DNA of 64,000 bases from JABFRG01 sp046351415 (GTDB lineage Bacteria > Myxococcota_A > Polyangia > Polyangiales > Polyangiaceae). Shown piece by piece: positions 1 to 9,486 of this stretch. Where the stretch lies: assembly GCA_046351415.1 (NCBI GenBank), contig JAXLYO010000017.1, forward strand, positions 73,445 through 137,444. Direction: 5' to 3'. A program made the translations under genes and the position numbers. Position 1 is the first letter of the stretch, and each line of letters begins with the position of its first letter. The notes under the pieces are model-generated. The model worked only from the letters and a program-made list of their open reading frames with translations, was not told the DNA's origin and searched no databases.

Positions 1-127
1 CGCGCAGCGGTTTTCCCGACGCGCGCGATTGTTCGAGGCGCGCTTCGAGCTCGCCTCTCTGGTGGATGTCGACCATCCCTCGCGTGAGGTAGGCGAGCTG
101 CTCGGAGACAGGGGGGAAGTTACTCAT
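1..127 (-). CDS. tyrS: Tyrosyl-tRNA synthetase, N-terminal fragment (runs off the left edge)
   Basis: Only the first 42 codons are inside the window. The protein starts MSNFPPVSEQLAYLTRG and continues through GELEARLEQSRASGKPLR. This matches the start of bacterial TyrRS (a helix with EQLxYLxRG, then ELExxL and GKPLR just before the GxDPTxPDLHLGH signature, which would lie beyond the edge). TyrRS charges tRNA-Tyr in the cytoplasm. The ATG at 127 is preferred because an in-frame stop lies downstream of the other nearby ATG at 131, which is in a different frame. It lies 69 bases downstream of the IHF-like gene on the same strand, with an inverted repeat between them. Identification is by the short N-terminal match only. 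Confidence 0.75.
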   Translation of the reverse strand, partial: MSNFPPVSEQLAYLTRGMVDIHQRGELEARLEQSRASGKPLR

Positions 128-157
128 TCATTCACCTGGGAGCGTAGTGCCGCCCGA

Positions 158-189
158 GGTGCAGAGCGTCGTTGCAGCAGCTTTGCACC
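158..189 (-). other. Inverted repeat between the IHF-like gene and tyrS
   Basis: Arms 158-167 and 180-189 (GGTGCAGAGC / GCTTTGCACC) pair over 10 bp with one G-U wobble and a 12-base loop. No T-run follows on the minus strand, so it does not look like a standard intrinsic terminator. It may be an attenuator or RNA-processing hairpin in the tyrS leader. Function is unknown. Confidence 0.4.
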
Positions 190-196
190 GAGGCTG

Positions 197-505
197 TCAG
201 TCGTCGCCCTTGATCTCACCGAACTGGCGGGACTCGTCCACGAGGACCTTGAGCTCTTTGCCAACCTTGAAGAAGGGAAGGCGCTTGGCGGGAACAGGCT
301 TCGGCTCGCCCGTACGCGGATTGCGACCGGAGTAGGCCTCGTAGCTCCGAACGGTGAAGCTGCCAAAGCCACGAATTTCGATGCCTTCTCCCTTTCGGAG
401 GGCATCGGTCATCGTGTCGAATACGCAATTCACGACGAGCTCTGCGCGAGCTTTCGTGAGGTTCGCGCGGGCTGCGATCATGTCGATGAGTTCGCTTTTC
501 GTCAT
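197..505 (-). CDS. ihfB: IHF/HU-family DNA-bending protein (IHF beta-like)
   Basis: A 102-residue protein starting MTKSELIDMIA. It has the complete HU/IHF fold: N-terminal dimerisation helices, GEGIEIRGFGSFTV at about residues 43-56, then the DNA-binding arm with GRNPRTGEP and the closing PAKRLPFFKVGKELK. The IEIRGFGSF phrase and start MTKSELI are closer to IHF beta than to HU. These proteins dimerise and bend DNA, acting in recombination, nucleoid structure and at sigma-54 promoters. The ATG at 505 has AGGGA seven bases upstream; the TTG two codons earlier is less likely. It lies 36 bases downstream of a membrane-protein gene and is followed by tyrS. Confidence 0.88.
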   Translation of the reverse strand: MTKSELIDMIAARANLTKARAELVVNCVFDTMTDALRKGEGIEIRGFGSFTVRSYEAYSGRNPRTGEPKPVPAKRLPFFKVGKELKVLVDESRQFGEIKGDD

Positions 506-541
506 TGCCAATTCCCTAAATTCGTTTCGAGAATCGCAGCC

Positions 542-2581
542 TTACGGACCCGGTGCAACAGGAAAAGAAACTTCGATTGCATCGCACGCGGCGTATTTGT
601 TCGCCTTTCGCGCTTCCGCCGTCCCTTCCGAGAGGTCGGCCGCAAGCGAAATGCGGCGGTCATTTGGAACGGTTCTCCACTCGCCAAGGCGGCACCGGGG
701 CGCGACGCCGGCTTCTGCAGAGGCGCACGTCTTCAGGCGATAGCGATCGGCGCCCTCGGGCAGGCGCACGACCGGAGCCCCTCCATAGAAGGTGTAGACG
801 CGACCGCTCGCGCCGTGGAAGTCGGGCCATTCCGGGAGTGCGTACCCCGCGGAAACCTCTCGGGGCGGCCAGAAGCTCTCGGCTTCGAGGGTGAGGGTGT
901 GAGTGGCGTCCGCCCGGGGGGGGACGAAGGGAACGAGCGCGTGCGCGCTGCCGTTTCGGATGTAGCGATAGCTCTGCTTGGGCGCGATGCGATCGTAGAG
1001 GAGGCGATCGAATCCGTCTCCGCGGTAGCGTGCCACTACCAGTTTGGCGTCTGTTCCGCTGCGAAGCGCGTGAGCGTGTCCCAGGTTGAATCCGTGGTCG
1101 GTGTCGACGAACACGAGTCCTTCCCGAACCCCTGCCTCCTCCAGGACGGAAGGGCGGAAGAAGGGAACACCCTCGTCGCGATCCCGAAGGGCAAGGTGCG
1201 CGAACGAGCCGTGCACCGCGAAGACGACGAGGGAAAGCGCTGGGGCCAAAACGACGGAGACCTCGCGCTTCGACAAGGAGAACACGCCCAGGGCGACGAG
1301 GACCTGTTCGAGCGGAACGAGCTCGGTGAAGAAACGCGCGCCGCCCCCGGGGTAGTTGCCATCGAAGTAGAACGGAACGTACGCGAGGACGTGAAGCACG
1401 AAATAGCCGACGGCGAGGGTGCGCCCGCGCTCGATGAGGCGAAGGCCGGCGAATGCGAGTGGCAAGAACAGCGCGACGTTCGCAGCGTCGCCTCCGTGGG
1501 CCAAGAAGCGCCGCCCAGTCGTCTTGAGGGCCTCGAAGGCTCCATAGCCGTGCGGAAGCTGACTCTTCACGAAGTCGCCGTGTTCGTACATGCATCCTAC
1601 ACCCGAACCGAACCCGTACCGGAAGCAACCCTCGGGGCCGTCGGAGAGGCGATAGTAGAGGCTCTGGGCCGGCGAGAAGAAGCTTCCGGTCTGTGCGCGT
1701 TGGACGAGGAGCTGCACGATACCGAACAGCACCGGGAAGGCGAGTACCGAAGCGACGAGGGGGAGCTTCGGTGTCGTCTTCGTGCGCAGGTCGCGCGCGA
1801 GGACCATGACGAGCAAGAGGGCCAGGGGCCATGCCGATGCGAAGCGAGTGATTCCGAGATAGCTCGTGCAAAACGAAGCGATCGCGAGCGACTTCGTCGC
1901 GGAGGCGCTCGTGCCATCACCGGGAGAGGCGGATGCGACTGCGAAGAGTTCGGTGAATGCGCAGGTCGCGAGCAGCGTCGCGAGGCCGTGCGACATCGTG
2001 TCGGCCGTATGGTAGCGAAGGGTGCCGGAGGCGATGGAAAGCAGCACTGCCGAGCGTGCGACGGCTTCGCGCGGCTCCGCCTCGAGCCCCATGCAGAGCG
2101 TTCTCGCGAGGCGATGGGTCGCGAGAACGATGCCTCCCGCCAAGAATGGGCCGAGCAGAAGCGGCGCGTTTGCTCTGAAGGCGAGGGACAAAAGGAGTGG
2201 GTAGCCGATGGGAAAGATTCCCGTGAGCGAGCTCTCGGTCGGCGCGAGGAGAAAGCGGCCTCGGAAAGACTCTGCGGGCAGAGGCACGGGCCACATGAGG
2301 TCGCCTCGACTGAGCGCCGCGCCTTCCAGATAGTAGCTCGTCGCATCGATGATGCGTGGCCCCCCGCGAAGGTAGACCTGTACGTACACGAGTGACCCGA
2401 GAAATGCGGCGATGGCCGAGAAGAGCAAAAACGTGCGCGGCGAGAGGCGAAGAACGAGGCGTCGCGGGGCTTCGAAGGCGAGCAGCACTCCGAGCGCAAG
2501 CGCGGTCATGGCCAAGGGGTCGCGCGGGAAACCTAGGGCTCCGAAATTTCCAGCGCCGCTGCCGAGGACAGCGTCGATCAT
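542..2581 (-). CDS. Multi-span membrane protein, GT-C glycosyltransferase-like
   Basis: A 679-residue inner-membrane protein. An N-terminal hydrophobic helix is followed by an acidic loop (RGGPRIIDATSYYLEGA, about residues 73-89) and then roughly ten hydrophobic helices to about residue 450. The rest is a soluble, probably periplasmic domain. An early loop with an acidic residue followed by YY is typical of GT-C (PMT/ArnT-like) lipid-phosphosugar transferases, but no family-specific catalytic set could be assigned. The ATG at 2581 overlaps the stop of the upstream gene by four bases (ATGA), so the two are almost certainly co-transcribed and translationally coupled. Function and substrate are unknown. 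Confidence 0.6.
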   Translation of the reverse strand: MIDAVLGSGAGNFGALGFPRDPLAMTALALGVLLAFEAPRRLVLRLSPRTFLLFSAIAAFLGSLVYVQVYLRGGPRIIDATSYYLEGAALSRGDLMWPVPLPAESFRGRFLLAPTESSLTGIFPIGYPLLLSLAFRANAPLLLGPFLAGGIVLATHRLARTLCMGLEAEPREAVARSAVLLSIASGTLRYHTADTMSHGLATLLATCAFTELFAVASASPGDGTSASATKSLAIASFCTSYLGITRFASAWPLALLLVMVLARDLRTKTTPKLPLVASVLAFPVLFGIVQLLVQRAQTGSFFSPAQSLYYRLSDGPEGCFRYGFGSGVGCMYEHGDFVKSQLPHGYGAFEALKTTGRRFLAHGGDAANVALFLPLAFAGLRLIERGRTLAVGYFVLHVLAYVPFYFDGNYPGGGARFFTELVPLEQVLVALGVFSLSKREVSVVLAPALSLVVFAVHGSFAHLALRDRDEGVPFFRPSVLEEAGVREGLVFVDTDHGFNLGHAHALRSGTDAKLVVARYRGDGFDRLLYDRIAPKQSYRYIRNGSAHALVPFVPPRADATHTLTLEAESFWPPREVSAGYALPEWPDFHGASGRVYTFYGGAPVVRLPEGADRYRLKTCASAEAGVAPRCRLGEWRTVPNDRRISLAADLSEGTAEARKANKYAACDAIEVSFPVAPGP

Positions 2582-4830
2582 TGCGTCACGTACACGTGGT
2601 AGTCCACGTAAACGTCGGGCCCCTGGTTCAGTAACTTCACCTGGATGCGCTCGCGCACCTTCGCCGCAGGAACGACCACGGGCTTTTCGACGAAGCTACC
2701 CGTTACGGAAAAGCTCACCGTCTGTACGAGCTCACCCTCGATGATGACGTCGACCTTGCCCGCATGCTCGGGGGCCGAACGGAGAACGAGCGTGGCTTCT
2801 TTCCCGGGCGTTAGGTTACCGAGGAAGAATTGCTCGTGCGTGCGGGGTTCGATCCGTCGGCCCGCATCCCACATGTCGCGTTCCGGGGCGCGTGGGTCGC
2901 TCAGCGTCTTCATGACGGCCCAGCCGTTCTTCGTGTGGGGCGCCCAGTCGTAGCCGTGTGCGCGCTCACTGATGATGTCGGCGACATCGAGCGTGTCTTT
3001 CACTTCGCGCGTGCCCGCAGGCATGAGACGTGGATCGTCGCCGGTACCGAGAAGGTGCCAGTCGGCCCGGTAGAGCACGTGCTCGTAGTCGCCGCAGATG
3101 ACGTTTCCCGGGGCAGGGAAACGGCGCAGTTCTCGCTCGGCAAACCAGTGCGGGAGCGCTTCCCACCACGACGGAAAGATCGCGAGGAATTCGGGGCGCT
3201 CGGGGGCAGGAACGTGCTCGAGCAACTCGACCGTCGCCGCGAGGCCATGCTGGCTCGCCCGGGCAAATGGCATTTCTTTGAACCCGCCGAGTCCGATGAT
3301 GTCGAGGCCGCCCCAATCCGAAGCATAGAGAATCGCGCCCGCGTCGCCGACCAGCACGCGGCGCTTGCCTTGCGTGAGGGCGTTTTCGGGTAGCTCGCGG
3401 AGCGCTCTGCCGAGGGTCGTCTGTTGGTCACGGATGTTCCTGGCGGCGCGGCCGAAGAACCATCGTTGGCCGCGAAAGTGGTCCTCTTGGAATATGTAAA
3501 ACGCACACAAGCAGAGAACCACGACTGCCCCCCGCGTCACCCATGCTCGAAGGGCAAACGCAACGACGAGCGAGCCGAGGAGCGCGAGGAGCCACGGCAT
3601 CTTCCATTCGGGATTCTCTCGCGGATTGTGTGCCGCGTAGCCTGCCCACTCGAGCAAGGCGAAGGCCGCGATGGCGCCCCAGACGAGGGAAGGCTTGGCA
3701 CGACGGCTGAGAAAGCTCGCGACGCCGAGCCCGGCCGCGAGGACGAGCCAAGCCACCGCCGGCATCACGTAGCGTTCGTTTTGCCAACGGACTTGACCGT
3801 TCAGCGCGACGACCGGGAGCCAAGTGACGACGTGCGCCCAGAGCAAGAGTGCGTAGGGGCGCGTGCGCTTGTCGACGAGCGCACCGAGCGCAAGAAAGGG
3901 CAGGATGAGACCGACGAGCTGCTCCTCCGCAAAGTGGTACTCGACGCATCGGAGCGTTGCGTACCTGAGGTTCGCGACGAAGTCGTTCCACTTGGCGAGC
4001 GGCGACATGTACGGGTTGAAGAGCGCGAGCTTCACGAGCGCACCGCTCGCACTCGTGTCGCCGGTGTATTTCCAGTTCACCCACGACTGAAGCGACAGGA
4101 GCGCGATCGCAGGTACGCCACAGAGCATCAAGAGAACGATGCGCTCCCGACGGTTCTTCGAGCCGTGGGTGGCGAAGACGCCGAGACAAAGAACACTCGC
4201 GGCAGCTTCTGGTCGCGTGGCACACAGAATCGCGCCGAGAGCGCCCAGCCCGAAGGCCTTTCGTCGCGTTCGGGCCATGGCACCCGGAGGAGCTTGGTAG
4301 AGATCGAGCGCGCTTCGGAAGGCTAGGGCCCACACCCCGAGAAAGAATGCGACCTCCATTCCGCTCCAGAGCGACCAACAGAGCGCACCCACCCCGAGGA
4401 GGAGCGGTGGAACGACGAACAGGAGAGCGCGCGCGATGAGGTCGTCGCCGAAGGCCGAGCGAAAGAGCGACCTCGTCACGATGAAGAGACCGAACACACA
4501 CATGCACGCCAGAATGGCAGCCCACACCATCAGCTCGGGCCCGCGGAACCCGCCGAGGTATCCAAGCGCGAGCATGAACGGGTAGGTGAGGCTCGTGTTT
4601 CCAGACGAGAAACCGTTGCCAGGCACCCATTCGAAGGGAGCGCCGCGCGCAATGGACCGCGCATAGTCGAAATGGATGAATACGTCGTCGAGGGGAGCGC
4701 TCCATTCGCCCCCGGTCTGCTTCAGCATGTAACCGTAGAACAGCCGCGCCGACGTAAGCGTGCAGAGGGCCGCCCAAACGACGTAGAGCGCGCCATCCAC
4801 GCGCAGGAACCATTTGGGAAGTGCGCGCAT
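2578..4830 (-). CDS. Multi-span membrane protein, GT-C glycosyltransferase-like
   Basis: About 750 residues. After a first TM (VVWAALCTLTSARLFYGYML) comes a loop with APLDDVFIHFDYARSIARG, the Asp-Asp pair expected of GT-C (PMT_2-like) sugar transferases. Ten or so further TMs follow, then a C-terminal soluble domain of about 280 residues. It would move sugars from polyprenyl-linked donors at the periplasmic face; the acceptor is unknown. The reading frame stays open up to 5130, but that part overlaps the divergent receptor gene and has no protein-like features. The ATG at 4830 lies just before the first TM. A GTG at 4845 preceded by GAGAGAG is an alternative start. It overlaps the next gene by four bases. 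Confidence 0.6.
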   Translation of the reverse strand: MRALPKWFLRVDGALYVVWAALCTLTSARLFYGYMLKQTGGEWSAPLDDVFIHFDYARSIARGAPFEWVPGNGFSSGNTSLTYPFMLALGYLGGFRGPELMVWAAILACMCVFGLFIVTRSLFRSAFGDDLIARALLFVVPPLLLGVGALCWSLWSGMEVAFFLGVWALAFRSALDLYQAPPGAMARTRRKAFGLGALGAILCATRPEAAASVLCLGVFATHGSKNRRERIVLLMLCGVPAIALLSLQSWVNWKYTGDTSASGALVKLALFNPYMSPLAKWNDFVANLRYATLRCVEYHFAEEQLVGLILPFLALGALVDKRTRPYALLLWAHVVTWLPVVALNGQVRWQNERYVMPAVAWLVLAAGLGVASFLSRRAKPSLVWGAIAAFALLEWAGYAAHNPRENPEWKMPWLLALLGSLVVAFALRAWVTRGAVVVLCLCAFYIFQEDHFRGQRWFFGRAARNIRDQQTTLGRALRELPENALTQGKRRVLVGDAGAILYASDWGGLDIIGLGGFKEMPFARASQHGLAATVELLEHVPAPERPEFLAIFPSWWEALPHWFAERELRRFPAPGNVICGDYEHVLYRADWHLLGTGDDPRLMPAGTREVKDTLDVADIISERAHGYDWAPHTKNGWAVMKTLSDPRAPERDMWDAGRRIEPRTHEQFFLGNLTPGKEATLVLRSAPEHAGKVDVIIEGELVQTVSFSVTGSFVEKPVVVPAAKVRERIQVKLLNQGPDVYVDYHVYVTQ

Positions 4831-4951
4831 TCCGCGAGGGGTCACCGCCGCTCTCTCATACACCAAAACGCCCGAAACACTTGAAAGCTTCGCCCCGCCG
4901 CCATAGTAGAAGACCCATATGGTGCTGCCCTTCCGGCGACCCGAGGTTTCG

Positions 4952-7612
4952 GTGACGAATCCTCCTTCCCGAACGCGAAATCGCGCTTTCGCGGGCGCTG
5001 TACTGCTCGGCGCCCTTGCGTTGCCGTCGCTCGCTGCGCCCTCGCTCGCCTTTGCGCAACGCAAAGAGCCCGTTCCGCAGCCCGCGGCGCCGCCACCGCC
5101 GCCGACGACGGTGACGCCGCCTGTCATCAAGAAGGATGAAGGGGCGATCTATCCGAAGGAAGCGCTCGCGGCGAAGGTGCGCGTGCCGGTCTCGGTCGTG
5201 CTCGTGCTCGAGATCGACAAGGACGGTAAGGTCACGAAGGCCACGGTCGAGGCGCCGCAAGGCAACGGGTTCGACGAGGCCGCAACCGATGCCGCCAGAA
5301 AGCTCGAATTCGAACCGGCCAAGAAGGACGGGACACCCATCGCTGCGCGCATCAAGTATCGTATCGAGTTCGCGGTGCCTCGTGGCAAGCTTTCGGGGCG
5401 CGCCCTCGACACGAGTGGGGTTCCCCTCTCGGCGAAGGTCACCGTCACGCCATCATCGGGAACCGGCGCGCCTCGCACCGTGGAAACCGACGCGCGGGGA
5501 GCTTGGACCCTTTCGGATCTCGAGGCGGGCAGCTATCGCGTCACAATCGATTCTCCGGGGCACGCGAGCACCATCTCGACGGAGGAAGTCGACCCCGGCA
5601 CCGAGACGAACGTCACGCAGCGCCTCGAGGCCACGGCTCCCGCCGCGGGCGACCCCAAGAAGCCCGCCGCGAAGGCGGAAACGCCCATCGAGGAGGTCAC
5701 GGTTCGAGGTGTTCGTCCTCCGCGCGAGGTCACGAAGCGCACGTTCGAACAGCGCGAGCTCGCGCGCATGCCAGGCACGAACGGCGATGCGCTTCGCGCG
5801 ATCCAAAACTTCCCCGGAGTTGCGAGGCCCCCGGGGCTCGCGGGTCTCCTCATCGTTCGCGGTGCAGCGCCGCAGGACACGAACATCTTCGTCGACGGCA
5901 CGCTGGTCCCGCTCGTGTACCACTTCGGCGGTCTCTCTTCGGTCATCCCCACGGAGATGCTCGAAAAGATCGACTTCTATCCAGGCAACTTCAGTAGCCA
6001 GTACGGCCGCGTCATGGGCGGTATCGTCGACGTGGGGCTGCGCGACCCGAAGAAAGATCGCCTCCACGGCATGCTCCAAGTCGACCTCATCGACGTGCGC
6101 GGCATGGCAGAGGGACCGATTCCCTTTCTCGGCAAAGGGTGGTCGTTCGCCGTCGCGGGGCGCCGCTCGTACTTCGATACGTGGCTGGGACCCGTCCTCG
6201 AAGCGGTCAACTTCGGCGTTGCGAGTGCGCCCGTCTATTACGACTACCAGATGATCGTGAACAAGGAGATCGACTCACGGCAGTCGTTCAAGCTCTCCTT
6301 CTTCGGTTCCGACGATCGCTTCGCTGCACTCATTCGAAGCTCGACTGGCTCGGCCCCCACCGCGAGCGGCAACGTGAACTTCGGCACCGGGTTCTATCGC
6401 TTGCAGGCTCGTTATCGAAACAAGGTCTCGAAGAACACCGAGCTTCGCATGGTCGGAGCGGTCGGCAAAGACGCGCTCGAGTTCGGCATCGGTGATCAGT
6501 ACTTCATCCTCGATTCGTATCCGCTCAGCCTGCGTGTCGAAGGCGCTCAGAAGCTTGCCCCGGGCGTGACGATGAACCTGGGGCTCGACGCGCTCTTCAC
6601 CCCCTACGACGTGCAGCTTCGACTGCCGCCGCTTCCGAGACCGGGTGAACCGCCGGGTGCGCCTTTCCTCAGCCGCCCGCCACTCGAGACGAGCGAGACG
6701 GGTCAAGCTTTCCGACCCGCCGTCTACAACGAATTCGAGATCGTTCCGTGGAAAGGAGCGCGCGTCGTGACCGGCGCGCGCCTCGACTACTCGCGAGACA
6801 CGAAGAAGTGGGACCTCTCTCCCCGCTTCGTCATGCGTCAAGACGTGACGAGCGCGCCGCGTACGACGCTCAAAGGAGGCCTCGGTGTGTTCCAGCAGCC
6901 GCCGCAGTTTGCCGAGACGAACAAGGTCTTCGGCATCGAAGGCCTGAGTTCGAACCGCGCCATCCACTACAGCCTCGGTGTCGAACGGGAGATCACGAAG
7001 CAGATCGAGATCTCGGTCGAAGGTTTCTATCGCGACCTCGACAACCTCGTCGTCCAACGTGTGGGCAACACCGGCATCGGTTCGGCCTTCGGCGCTGAAA
7101 CGCTCCTCCGTTACAAACCGGACGATCGCTTCTTCGGCTTCATCGCCTACACGCTCTCGCGAAGCATCCGCCAGGACTTGCCGACGGAGCCAGAGCGGCT
7201 CTTCAACTTCGACCAAACGCACATCCTGACCGCGCTCGGAAGCTATCGCCTCGGCGGTGGTTGGGAAGTCGGCGCACGCTTCCGCCTCATCTCGGGCAGC
7301 TTGCAGACGCCACGACAGTACGGGTTCTTCGACCAAAACGCAGGCGCCTATCTTTCCGTCAACTACCCTCCTTCCGGCGAGCGACTGCCGATGTTCCACC
7401 AGCTGGACGTCCGCATCGACAAGACCTGGCAGTGGAAGCTCGGCGCCGCCGAGGACGCGCCCGTCTTCAAGCTCGGCGCGTATCTCGACCTCCTGAATGC
7501 TTACAACTCTGGAAATGTCGAAGGGTACTCCTACAATTTCAATTCGACGCAACGGACGACTGCCATGGGCCTCCCCATCATTCCCAGCATCGGTATTCGA
7601 GGTGAGCTGTGA
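4952..7612 (+). CDS. TonB-dependent outer-membrane receptor with built-in TonB_C domain
   Basis: About 886 residues. The order is: signal peptide (AGAVLLGALALPSLAAPSLAFAQ), a short Pro-rich stretch, and a TonB C-terminal-like domain (GAIYPKEALAAKVRVPV through FEPAKKDGTPI). Next come a carboxypeptidase-regulatory-like beta domain (GKLSGRALDTSGVPL, AGSYRVTI), a plug domain (RTFEQRELARMPGTNGDALR, LLIVRGAAPQDTNIFVDG) and a beta-barrel to the C-terminus. Such proteins import large ligands with proton-motive force via TonB/ExbBD; the ligand here is unknown. The GTG at 4952 has GAGG five bases upstream and places the signal peptide correctly; an ATG at 4919 is the alternative. The stop overlaps the next lipoprotein gene, suggesting a receptor/lipoprotein pair. 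Confidence 0.87.
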   Translation: MTNPPSRTRNRAFAGAVLLGALALPSLAAPSLAFAQRKEPVPQPAAPPPPPTTVTPPVIKKDEGAIYPKEALAAKVRVPVSVVLVLEIDKDGKVTKATVEAPQGNGFDEAATDAARKLEFEPAKKDGTPIAARIKYRIEFAVPRGKLSGRALDTSGVPLSAKVTVTPSSGTGAPRTVETDARGAWTLSDLEAGSYRVTIDSPGHASTISTEEVDPGTETNVTQRLEATAPAAGDPKKPAAKAETPIEEVTVRGVRPPREVTKRTFEQRELARMPGTNGDALRAIQNFPGVARPPGLAGLLIVRGAAPQDTNIFVDGTLVPLVYHFGGLSSVIPTEMLEKIDFYPGNFSSQYGRVMGGIVDVGLRDPKKDRLHGMLQVDLIDVRGMAEGPIPFLGKGWSFAVAGRRSYFDTWLGPVLEAVNFGVASAPVYYDYQMIVNKEIDSRQSFKLSFFGSDDRFAALIRSSTGSAPTASGNVNFGTGFYRLQARYRNKVSKNTELRMVGAVGKDALEFGIGDQYFILDSYPLSLRVEGAQKLAPGVTMNLGLDALFTPYDVQLRLPPLPRPGEPPGAPFLSRPPLETSETGQAFRPAVYNEFEIVPWKGARVVTGARLDYSRDTKKWDLSPRFVMRQDVTSAPRTTLKGGLGVFQQPPQFAETNKVFGIEGLSSNRAIHYSLGVEREITKQIEISVEGFYRDLDNLVVQRVGNTGIGSAFGAETLLRYKPDDRFFGFIAYTLSRSIRQDLPTEPERLFNFDQTHILTALGSYRLGGGWEVGARFRLISGSLQTPRQYGFFDQNAGAYLSVNYPPSGERLPMFHQLDVRIDKTWQWKLGAAEDAPVFKLGAYLDLLNAYNSGNVEGYSYNFNSTQRTTAMGLPIIPSIGIRGEL

Positions 7613-8643
7613 AGAAACCGCAGTTTGGTTGGCTTTCACTCAAGGCGGGTGCGCTCTCCGCGCTCCTCGCGCTTTCCTGCAACGGCGGTGACTTCGACGC
7701 ACAGACGAAGATCACGGGGGTTCGAGTCCTCACCTCGAAGGCAGACAAGTCGTACGCGAAGCCGGGCGAAACGGTGAACTTGGAGCTGCTCGTCGCCGAC
7801 GGCCGCAAAGACAAGACGAACGCGATCAACGTGCTTTGGATTCCCGTCCCGTGCGTGAACCCCTCGAACGACCTCTACTATTTGTGTTTCACGAGTGGTA
7901 CGAGCGCAGCGGGTGGCGCGAGCTCCGGCGGCTCCGGCGGCAGCACGAATCCGATCGCGAACCTCCGTCCGGGCCAGGACCTCACGGACTTCTTGCCGAA
8001 GGGGCCGACGTTCTCGTTCAAGATGCCCGAGAACATCATTCAGACGCGAAAAGGGAGCGACCCGTACGGTCTCGTGATCGTCTTCAACGTTGCGTGTGCG
8101 GGCCGGCTCGTATTGAAGGAAGTCGACCCCAACTCCGGGCCGCAGCAAATCCCGCTCGAGTGCACCGACGTCTTCGGCAAGGCGCTTCCTCCGAGCGAAT
8201 ATGTCATCGGCTTCACGCGCGTGTACGCCTACAACGACCGTTCGAACAACAACCCCGTTCTCGAAGGGGTGACGTTCGACGGCGTGAAAGTGGACCTCGT
8301 GAAGGGCATCACCGTCGATCGATGCCTCGAGAAGAAGGAGCGCGACTGCCCCGAGCACAAGTTCGACACGATCGTCCCTGCATCGAGCCAAGAAGTGAAC
8401 GTCGGGGAAAAGCAGCCGAACGGTCAGTTCTACAAGGAGCAAGTCTGGGCCGCCTACTACTCGACGGACGGTAAGTTCGACGGCGACGGACGGCTCCTCT
8501 ACGACGCTACGAGCGGCAAGGTCGACGATACGACCATCAAGTTTTACGCCCCCAAAGAGCCGGGTACCAAGCAGGCGTGGGTCGTCGTGAAAGACAACCG
8601 CGGCGGCGCCAACTGGCTCCAGTTTCCCATCACCGTTCGCTGA
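7609..8643 (+). CDS. Lipoprotein of unknown function, coupled to the TonB receptor
   Basis: 344 residues. It has an N-terminal signal with lipobox LALSC near residue 24, a Gly/Ser-rich linker at about 103-114 (GGASSGGSGGS), and otherwise beta-rich sequence with scattered Cys residues. No catalytic motif is visible. The GTG start overlaps the receptor stop (GTGA at 7609-7612), so translation is probably coupled and the product may be a surface or periplasmic partner of the receptor, in the way SusD-like lipoproteins pair with SusC. It does not look like SusD itself. Function is inferred from context only. Confidence 0.7.
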   Translation: MKKPQFGWLSLKAGALSALLALSCNGGDFDAQTKITGVRVLTSKADKSYAKPGETVNLELLVADGRKDKTNAINVLWIPVPCVNPSNDLYYLCFTSGTSAAGGASSGGSGGSTNPIANLRPGQDLTDFLPKGPTFSFKMPENIIQTRKGSDPYGLVIVFNVACAGRLVLKEVDPNSGPQQIPLECTDVFGKALPPSEYVIGFTRVYAYNDRSNNNPVLEGVTFDGVKVDLVKGITVDRCLEKKERDCPEHKFDTIVPASSQEVNVGEKQPNGQFYKEQVWAAYYSTDGKFDGDGRLLYDATSGKVDDTTIKFYAPKEPGTKQAWVVVKDNRGGANWLQFPITVR

Positions 8644-8673
8644 AAGAATGCTGTGCTAAACTGGGTGAGCGAA

Positions 8674-9417
8674 ATGCGCATCGCCGCACGTCTCCACGTT
8701 TCATTGCTCGCGCGCCTCGGCCTCTTCGTCGGTGCGGCAGTCGCCGCGCCCGCGGGCGTCGCGTGCACCACGACGCCGGTGGCGACGGTCCTCCAGCCCG
8801 AAGACCTCGTGCCGAAAGAAGGCTTCGAGTTCAGCGCAGATGCGGTTCTCAACGAGAACTCCGACTTCGAAAACATCTTCTATGCGGAGAAGCAGATTCA
8901 GCGCTTTTTCGAGAAGACCCCTTACGCCGGGAGACCTTCGTTCCTCGCGACCTACTCGTCGAACGGCATCGCAGCGTCGTCCGCAGTCCTTCAGGCGGCC
9001 GCGGCGTACCGCCTGAGTCCCATGGTGTTCATGGTCGAGCTCCAGGTCACGCAAGGGCTCGTCGGTGAACGCTACTACCCGAGTGATTCACGTCGCGTCG
9101 AATACGCGTTCGGGTGCGGCTGCAACGGCCGCGGCACCTGCGACCCCGCGTTTGCCGGGCTCGACAAACAGCTCGTTTGCCTCGGGGCCGAATACCGGCG
9201 AGCGCTCGATGCAGCGCAGGGGGGCAGGCCGACCCCTGGGGGTTGGACGCTCGGTGCACCCGGTACGACGCTCGACGGCAAGAAGGTGCAGCCGGCCAAC
9301 GCCCCGACCGCGGCGCTCTACGATCGACGACCCAAGGTGGCCGAGAAGGAAGCCGGCGGCGTGTGGGTGTTCTGGAATCTGTGGAACACGTACAGCGAGA
9401 GTAGTTCGCTCTTCTAG
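8674..9417 (+). CDS. Lipoprotein, possible peptidoglycan hydrolase-like fold
   Basis: 247 residues with a signal sequence ending in a lipobox (GVACTTTP). The body reads like a lysozyme-like hydrolase: AEKQIQRFFEKTPY, NGIAASSAVLQAAAAYRLSP (sampling helix), VELQVTQGLV (Glu in the position expected for a catalytic acid), CGCNGRGTCD, and a C-terminal ALYDRR ... GGVWVFWNLWNTY. This is a weak family impression and should be read as a hypothetical lipoprotein. The ATG at 8674 is used with GGTGAG just upstream; GTG 8653 is the alternative. It sits 30 bases after the preceding lipoprotein gene, so all three genes are likely one operon. Confidence 0.62.
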   Translation: MRIAARLHVSLLARLGLFVGAAVAAPAGVACTTTPVATVLQPEDLVPKEGFEFSADAVLNENSDFENIFYAEKQIQRFFEKTPYAGRPSFLATYSSNGIAASSAVLQAAAAYRLSPMVFMVELQVTQGLVGERYYPSDSRRVEYAFGCGCNGRGTCDPAFAGLDKQLVCLGAEYRRALDAAQGGRPTPGGWTLGAPGTTLDGKKVQPANAPTAALYDRRPKVAEKEAGGVWVFWNLWNTYSESSSLF

Positions 9418-9486
9418 CAGGCCCCGACGATCTCGGGACGGACGACGGCGGTCCGAGGGTGTACCCCTCTGCCATTCGTAGGCGCG

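Noticed and set aside
29..2395. Long plus-strand ORF (788 codons) opposite the first membrane-protein gene and ihfB
   Set aside because: It runs antisense through ihfB and most of the membrane-protein gene, begins inside tyrS, and its product is Arg/Glu-rich low-complexity sequence without domains, typical of a high-GC shadow frame.
4831..5130. N-terminal extension of the second membrane-protein gene
   Set aside because: The added 100 residues are Gly/Arg-rich without protein character and overlap the signal peptide and TonB_C coding region of the divergent receptor.
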